64,000 nt of DNA from Gammaproteobacteria bacterium. GTDB lineage: Bacteria; Pseudomonadota; Gammaproteobacteria; Pseudomonadales; Cellvibrionaceae. Location: NCBI GenBank assembly GCA_004172865.1, contig SEBV01000001.1, positions 248,001 through 312,000 on the forward strand, given 5' to 3'. The notes below the pieces were generated by a model. That model saw only the letters and a list, made by a program, of their open reading frames with translations, made no database searches and was not told where the DNA came from. The first letter of the stretch is position 1, and each line of letters opens with the position of its first letter. The position numbers and the translations under genes were made by a program. Below are positions 62,550-64,000 of the stretch, in pieces.

Positions 62550-63108
62550 TTTGGGTATCGCTAGGAATAGATGAAGCTGATGCTGAACTTGAAGAGTTCG
62601 TTTTCAAAGTTCCATTGTTGTTGCTGGTAACGACTGCGTTTAAACGACGTAACATTTGTTGCGTTAAATCGCGGCGCATTTCCTGGTCCAACAAAATTTC
62701 TTGTTGCGTGGCGCTATTAATTGCAGCGGTATTGTAGTTAAAGCTACGCACACTTATCGCAGATGCTTTGGTAATTTCGTTAGAATTTCTCAGATGAATT
62801 TCGTAGTCAGCTTTAAGTGTTATGTCATAAGAGCTACTCAGTGCATCGCCACCAACACCGGAACTTCTGCGATCTTTGGTTTCTTCTACGATATTCAACG
62901 AGTAGTTAGCCTGACTCTCATCTTCCACCAAAGATACGCGATTGGTTTTTAATAGCTGACGCAATTCGGTGATGAGCGCACCTTTACTATCCACCGCGTT
63001 AACATACAAATTGGTTAAATTTTTGGGCAATTCAATCGCGCCGCGAACGTGCCAGCCGCAAGCGTTAATGAATAACATGATGAATAAACAGGTGGTTATT
63101 TTTTTCAT
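62530..63108 (-). CDS. lptE: LPS assembly lipoprotein LptE
   Basis: LptE plugs the LptD barrel and helps insert LPS in the outer membrane. About 192 residues with a lipoprotein signal (MKKITTCLFIMLFINAC, lipobox INAC at Cys17) and GWHVRGAIELPKNLTNLYVN. The C-terminus is Ser/Asn-rich (NNGTLKTNSSSSAS). The ORF-track start at 63153 has no ribosome binding site and would bury the lipobox; the ATG at 63108 is preferred. It is between leuS and holA, the conserved order. Confidence 0.95.
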   Translation of the reverse strand: MKKITTCLFIMLFINACGWHVRGAIELPKNLTNLYVNAVDSKGALITELRQLLKTNRVSLVEDESQANYSLNIVEETKDRRSSGVGGDALSSSYDITLKADYEIHLRNSNEITKASAISVRSFNYNTAAINSATQQEILLDQEMRRDLTQQMLRRLNAVVTSNNNGTLKTNSSSSASASSIPSDTQNGKTAP

Positions 63109-63161
63109 AAATTTACCGCGTTGATTTTTGCGGCGACTAAAAAGTCGCCGCAAGGCTGCCG

Positions 63162-64000
<839 letters not shown>

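Overview
The window looks like a chromosomal segment of a polysaccharide-degrading gammaproteobacterium close to Cellvibrio. Three things point there: a Pseudomonas-type gene order (dksA, gluQ, cbrX, cbrA, cbrB, pcnB, folK, panB), secreted plant-polysaccharide enzymes of types known from Cellvibrio (PL10 pectate lyase, GH16 with CBM6, CE2 esterase), and moderate G+C with housekeeping genes throughout. The assignment is inference from gene content; no rRNA is present. I saw no tRNA, IS element, prophage or CRISPR array.

Region 1 (1-12.3 kb) is a purine salvage and catabolism island. The minus-strand operon xdhA-xdhB-xdhC-uraD (uraD cut by the window edge) diverges from a plus-strand set encoding a nucleoside-type ABC importer (one double ATPase, two permeases, a Bmp/PnrA binding protein), a RutR-like TetR regulator and an 8-oxoguanine/guanine deaminase. 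The 310-bp divergent spacer carries sigma-54 -24/-12 elements facing both ways, suggesting nitrogen-linked control.

Region 2 (12.3-17.2 kb) holds an adenosine-kinase-like PfkB protein, mrcB (PBP1b) with an LpoP-like TPR lipoprotein next to it, and a DUF1566 protein. Region 3 (17.2-29 kb) contains a TonB-dependent receptor, a mosaic exported protein of about 1,940 residues (PQQ-type sugar dehydrogenase, diheme cytochrome c, four discoidin-like modules, four Ig-like repeats and a ThuA domain), lspA, a LysE exporter, small unknowns and a PL10 pectate lyase.

Region 4 (29-40 kb) is the dksA-gluQ-cbrX-cbrA-cbrB-[RNA]-pcnB-folK-dNK-panB block. The 0.9-kb gap between cbrB and pcnB, without a credible ORF, reads convincingly as a CrcZ-type small RNA. 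It has a sigma-54 promoter, an upstream array of GTTAC/GTAAC half-sites suited to CbrB, repeated AAnAAnAA Hfq/Crc motifs in three tandem units, and a hairpin with a short U-rich end. This is the most interesting non-coding signal in the window.

Region 5 (40-50.5 kb) is mixed: sfsA, a YqhD-type alcohol dehydrogenase, a Rieske protein, a secreted HtrA-like protease, htpX, a cyclic-nucleotide-binding protein, a TfoX-C protein, an M15 peptidase, an MFS/UMF1 transporter, a HAD phosphatase and unknowns. Region 6 (50.5-61.4 kb) has an AraC regulator, a naturally circularly permuted GH16 lichenase with CBM6, an AmpG-like MFS transporter, ppa, an FHA protein, a SelT/W/H-like protein, an MMPL/RND exporter and two SGNH esterases (one CE2). 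Region 7 (61.5-64 kb) is the conserved leuS-lptE-holA string, with leuS cut by the window end.

Several ORF-track starts were moved inward on Shine-Dalgarno and family grounds (6746, 7869, htpX GTG at 44618, ppa at 55373, lptE at 63108 and others). All functions are read from motifs by eye; no database search was run.
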